Shown here: one piece after another, positions 35,416 to 36,545 of the stretch | Layout: every line of letters begins with the position of its first letter | How positions within the stretch are numbered: the stretch's first letter is position 1 | Source: Flavobacteriales bacterium | Lineage (GTDB): Bacteria > Bacteroidota > Bacteroidia > Flavobacteriales_D > Crocinitomicaceae | Direction: 5' to 3' | Assembly: GCA_947474675.1 (NCBI GenBank) | Contig: CANJKA010000030.1 | Coordinates: 1-36,545 of the forward strand | Length of the DNA stretch: 36,545 bases | Notes under the pieces: generated by a model | Seen by the model: only the letters and a program-made list of their open reading frames with translations | Database searches by the model: none | What the model was told of the DNA's origin: nothing | Position numbers and translations under genes: made by a program

Positions 35416-36113
35416 AAAATATACAATTAGAACTTTGCGCTGCATCTGTAAAAGCAATTGAATTAGCGAAAAAATATAGATTCGATCGAATTGAAATCTG
35501 TCAAAATTTAGAACAAGGCGGTACAACTCCTTCGTTGGGAATGATTCAATTCGCAGTAAGTAAACAAGTAAATACACATGTTCTAATTCGACAACGTATT
35601 GGTGATTTCATTTACGATGAGGACGAAATTCAAGTAATGGTTTCTGATGTAAAAAGATGTAATTTATTAGGAGTAAAAGGAGTTGTTGTAGGTGCCTTAA
35701 CAAGAAACAAAAAAATTGACATTCCAACAATAATTGCTATGCTTGAGTCTGTTCAAGAATTGGATTTTACGTTTCACCGAGCTTTTGATGATATTGAAGA
35801 TTGGAAAAAAGCTATGGATATTTTAATTCAGCTTAATTTTAAACGAATCTTAACATCTGGTGGAAAAAAATCTATTGATGAAGGATTTTACACTGCCAAA
35901 GAAATGGTAAAATATGCCAACGGACGAATTGAAATTATGATTGGAGGCGGTGTACATTCTGAAAACATTAAAAAAATTGCCGAAGAAATAAAACCAACTG
36001 CAATCCATTTTTCAGGAACAACACAAATTAAGCAAGAGTCTGAATCCTTATTTTCATCTGATTATTTAGAAATAAATGAAGAAAAAGTGAAAACAATTTT
36101 AACACAATTGTAA
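35412..36113 (+). CDS. cutC: CutC family TIM-barrel protein
   Basis: This 233-residue cytosolic protein matches CutC along its length: the start LELCAASVKAIELAKKYRFD, then RIEICQNLEQGGTTPSLGMI, HVLIRQRIGDFIYDEDEI, FTFHRAFDDIEDW and the late IMIGGGVHSENI. CutC was first linked to copper tolerance in E. coli, but its molecular activity is disputed. The 4-bp overlap with a hexosaminidase, as often seen in Bacteroidota, suggests a part in amino-sugar or glycan catabolism rather than in copper handling. This is inference from context. Confidence 0.93.
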   Translation: MKNIQLELCAASVKAIELAKKYRFDRIEICQNLEQGGTTPSLGMIQFAVSKQVNTHVLIRQRIGDFIYDEDEIQVMVSDVKRCNLLGVKGVVVGALTRNKKIDIPTIIAMLESVQELDFTFHRAFDDIEDWKKAMDILIQLNFKRILTSGGKKSIDEGFYTAKEMVKYANGRIEIMIGGGVHSENIKKIAEEIKPTAIHFSGTTQIKQESESLFSSDYLEINEEKVKTILTQL

Positions 36114-36143
36114 CCCATATTTTATTTCACGTTAAATTGAAAA

Positions 36144-36151
36144 TACATTTC
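36144..36151 (+). promoter_or_regulatory. Possible -7 box (TACATTTC) for the last gene
   Basis: TACATTTC is one base from TAnnTTTG and lies 16 bp before ATG 36168. Weak evidence. Confidence 0.25.
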
Positions 36152-36167
36152 CATTAAATTAATAAAT

Positions 36168-36545
36168 ATGACATCTTTCAAATTTTTTATTGTACTGATC
36201 ACTTTTCCAATTTTACTTTCTATCAATTCAGATTGCAAAGAAATCTTGCCTTTAAATGAAGGAATAATATCATTTGTCAATTCAAAAATGGATAAAAAAG
36301 TTGGAACTGGTGAATGTTGGGATTTGGCATCTGAAGCTTTAAATTTAGTAAAAGCAAAATGGGATGGGAAATACGTCTTCGGAAAAGTTTTGAATTACAA
36401 AACTGATTGTATTTATCCAGGAGACATCATTCAATTTGAGAAAGTTAAAGTGAAATATACTGAAAACAAAATGACTTATGAAGAAGCAATGCCACATCAT
36501 ACCGCTATTATTTACACTGTAAATGGAATTGGTGATTACATGCTA
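36168..36545 (+). CDS. Secreted Cys/His hydrolase-like protein, N-terminal fragment (continues past window)
   Basis: This frame opens at ATG 36168 and stays open to the last base (126 codons). A signal peptide (1-21, FFIVLITFPILLSI) is followed by a possible catalytic cysteine in VGTGECWDLASEAL (C50). A turn, IYPGDIIQFE (82-91), and a His pair in MPHHTAIIY (H110, H111) come next. Cysteine, then GDIIQF, then histidine is the order seen in NlpC/P60 and CHAP-like amidase/peptidase folds. That suggests a periplasmic or secreted cell-wall or peptide hydrolase, but the exact family is not recognised. The 3' end and possible further domains lie outside the window. Confidence 0.6.
   Translation, partial: MTSFKFFIVLITFPILLSINSDCKEILPLNEGIISFVNSKMDKKVGTGECWDLASEALNLVKAKWDGKYVFGKVLNYKTDCIYPGDIIQFEKVKVKYTENKMTYEEAMPHHTAIIYTVNGIGDYML

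Overview
The window looks like a chromosomal segment of a Bacteroidota bacterium, most probably order Flavobacteriales. It is visibly AT-rich and has TAnnTTTG-type -7 promoter boxes. It also carries a type IX secretion (T9SS) C-terminal sorting domain, GldL-type FKxQHWPG repeats, a TonB receptor/DUF4249 pair, RHS core sequence of the YRYGFQGQEKDDE type, and a lysine-tailed topoisomerase I. The genus cannot be fixed from the sequence alone.

Layout. (1) 1-1787 is accessory. The 3' end of an ABC-2 permease overlaps by ATGA an orphan RHS tip whose variable domain has an HExxH zinc-protease motif. A secreted small protein follows with an 11-bp overlap (candidate immunity partner), then an imperfect palindrome resembling an attC or REP element. 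(2) 1788-6127 holds a GldL-like membrane protein with a GldM-like tail, a large T9SS cargo protein, and a Ppx/GppA phosphatase. (3) 6128-9273 (minus strand) is a TonB-dependent receptor plus DUF4249 lipoprotein pair. (4) 9625-14479 holds a processive family 2 glycosyltransferase with an unusual secreted-type N-terminal domain, a small conserved-looking protein, and topA on the minus strand. (5) 14888-22121 is a housekeeping run: miaB, a sigma-54 activator, lptE, a Glu-rich TPR-like protein, secG, groES and groEL, with strong terminators after secG and groEL. (6) 22464-23587 holds a membrane thioredoxin-like protein and a small acidic membrane-anchored protein. (7) 23831-31253 is a compact four-gene unit, dabA-dabB-SulP-porin, ending at a strong terminator. 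(8) 31428-33056 is a class II Fic protein and a GNAT acetyltransferase behind an array of TGCGGAGA-type half-sites. (9) 33145-36113 is a GH20 hexosaminidase overlapping cutC. The window ends inside a secreted Cys/His hydrolase-like gene.

The most interesting content is the dabA-dabB-SulP-porin unit. It reads as a full inorganic-carbon uptake route: outer-membrane pore, inner-membrane anion carrier, and a cation-gradient-driven CO2-hydrating complex. Next are the RHS metalloprotease tip with its putative partner, the GldL/GldM-like chimera, the fusion of a carboxypeptidase-regulatory-like domain to a glycosyltransferase, the operator array before fic, and the repeat/hairpin cluster between groES and groEL. 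No tRNA, rRNA, CRISPR array, transposase or origin was recognised. All family assignments come from reading motifs by eye, without database searches.
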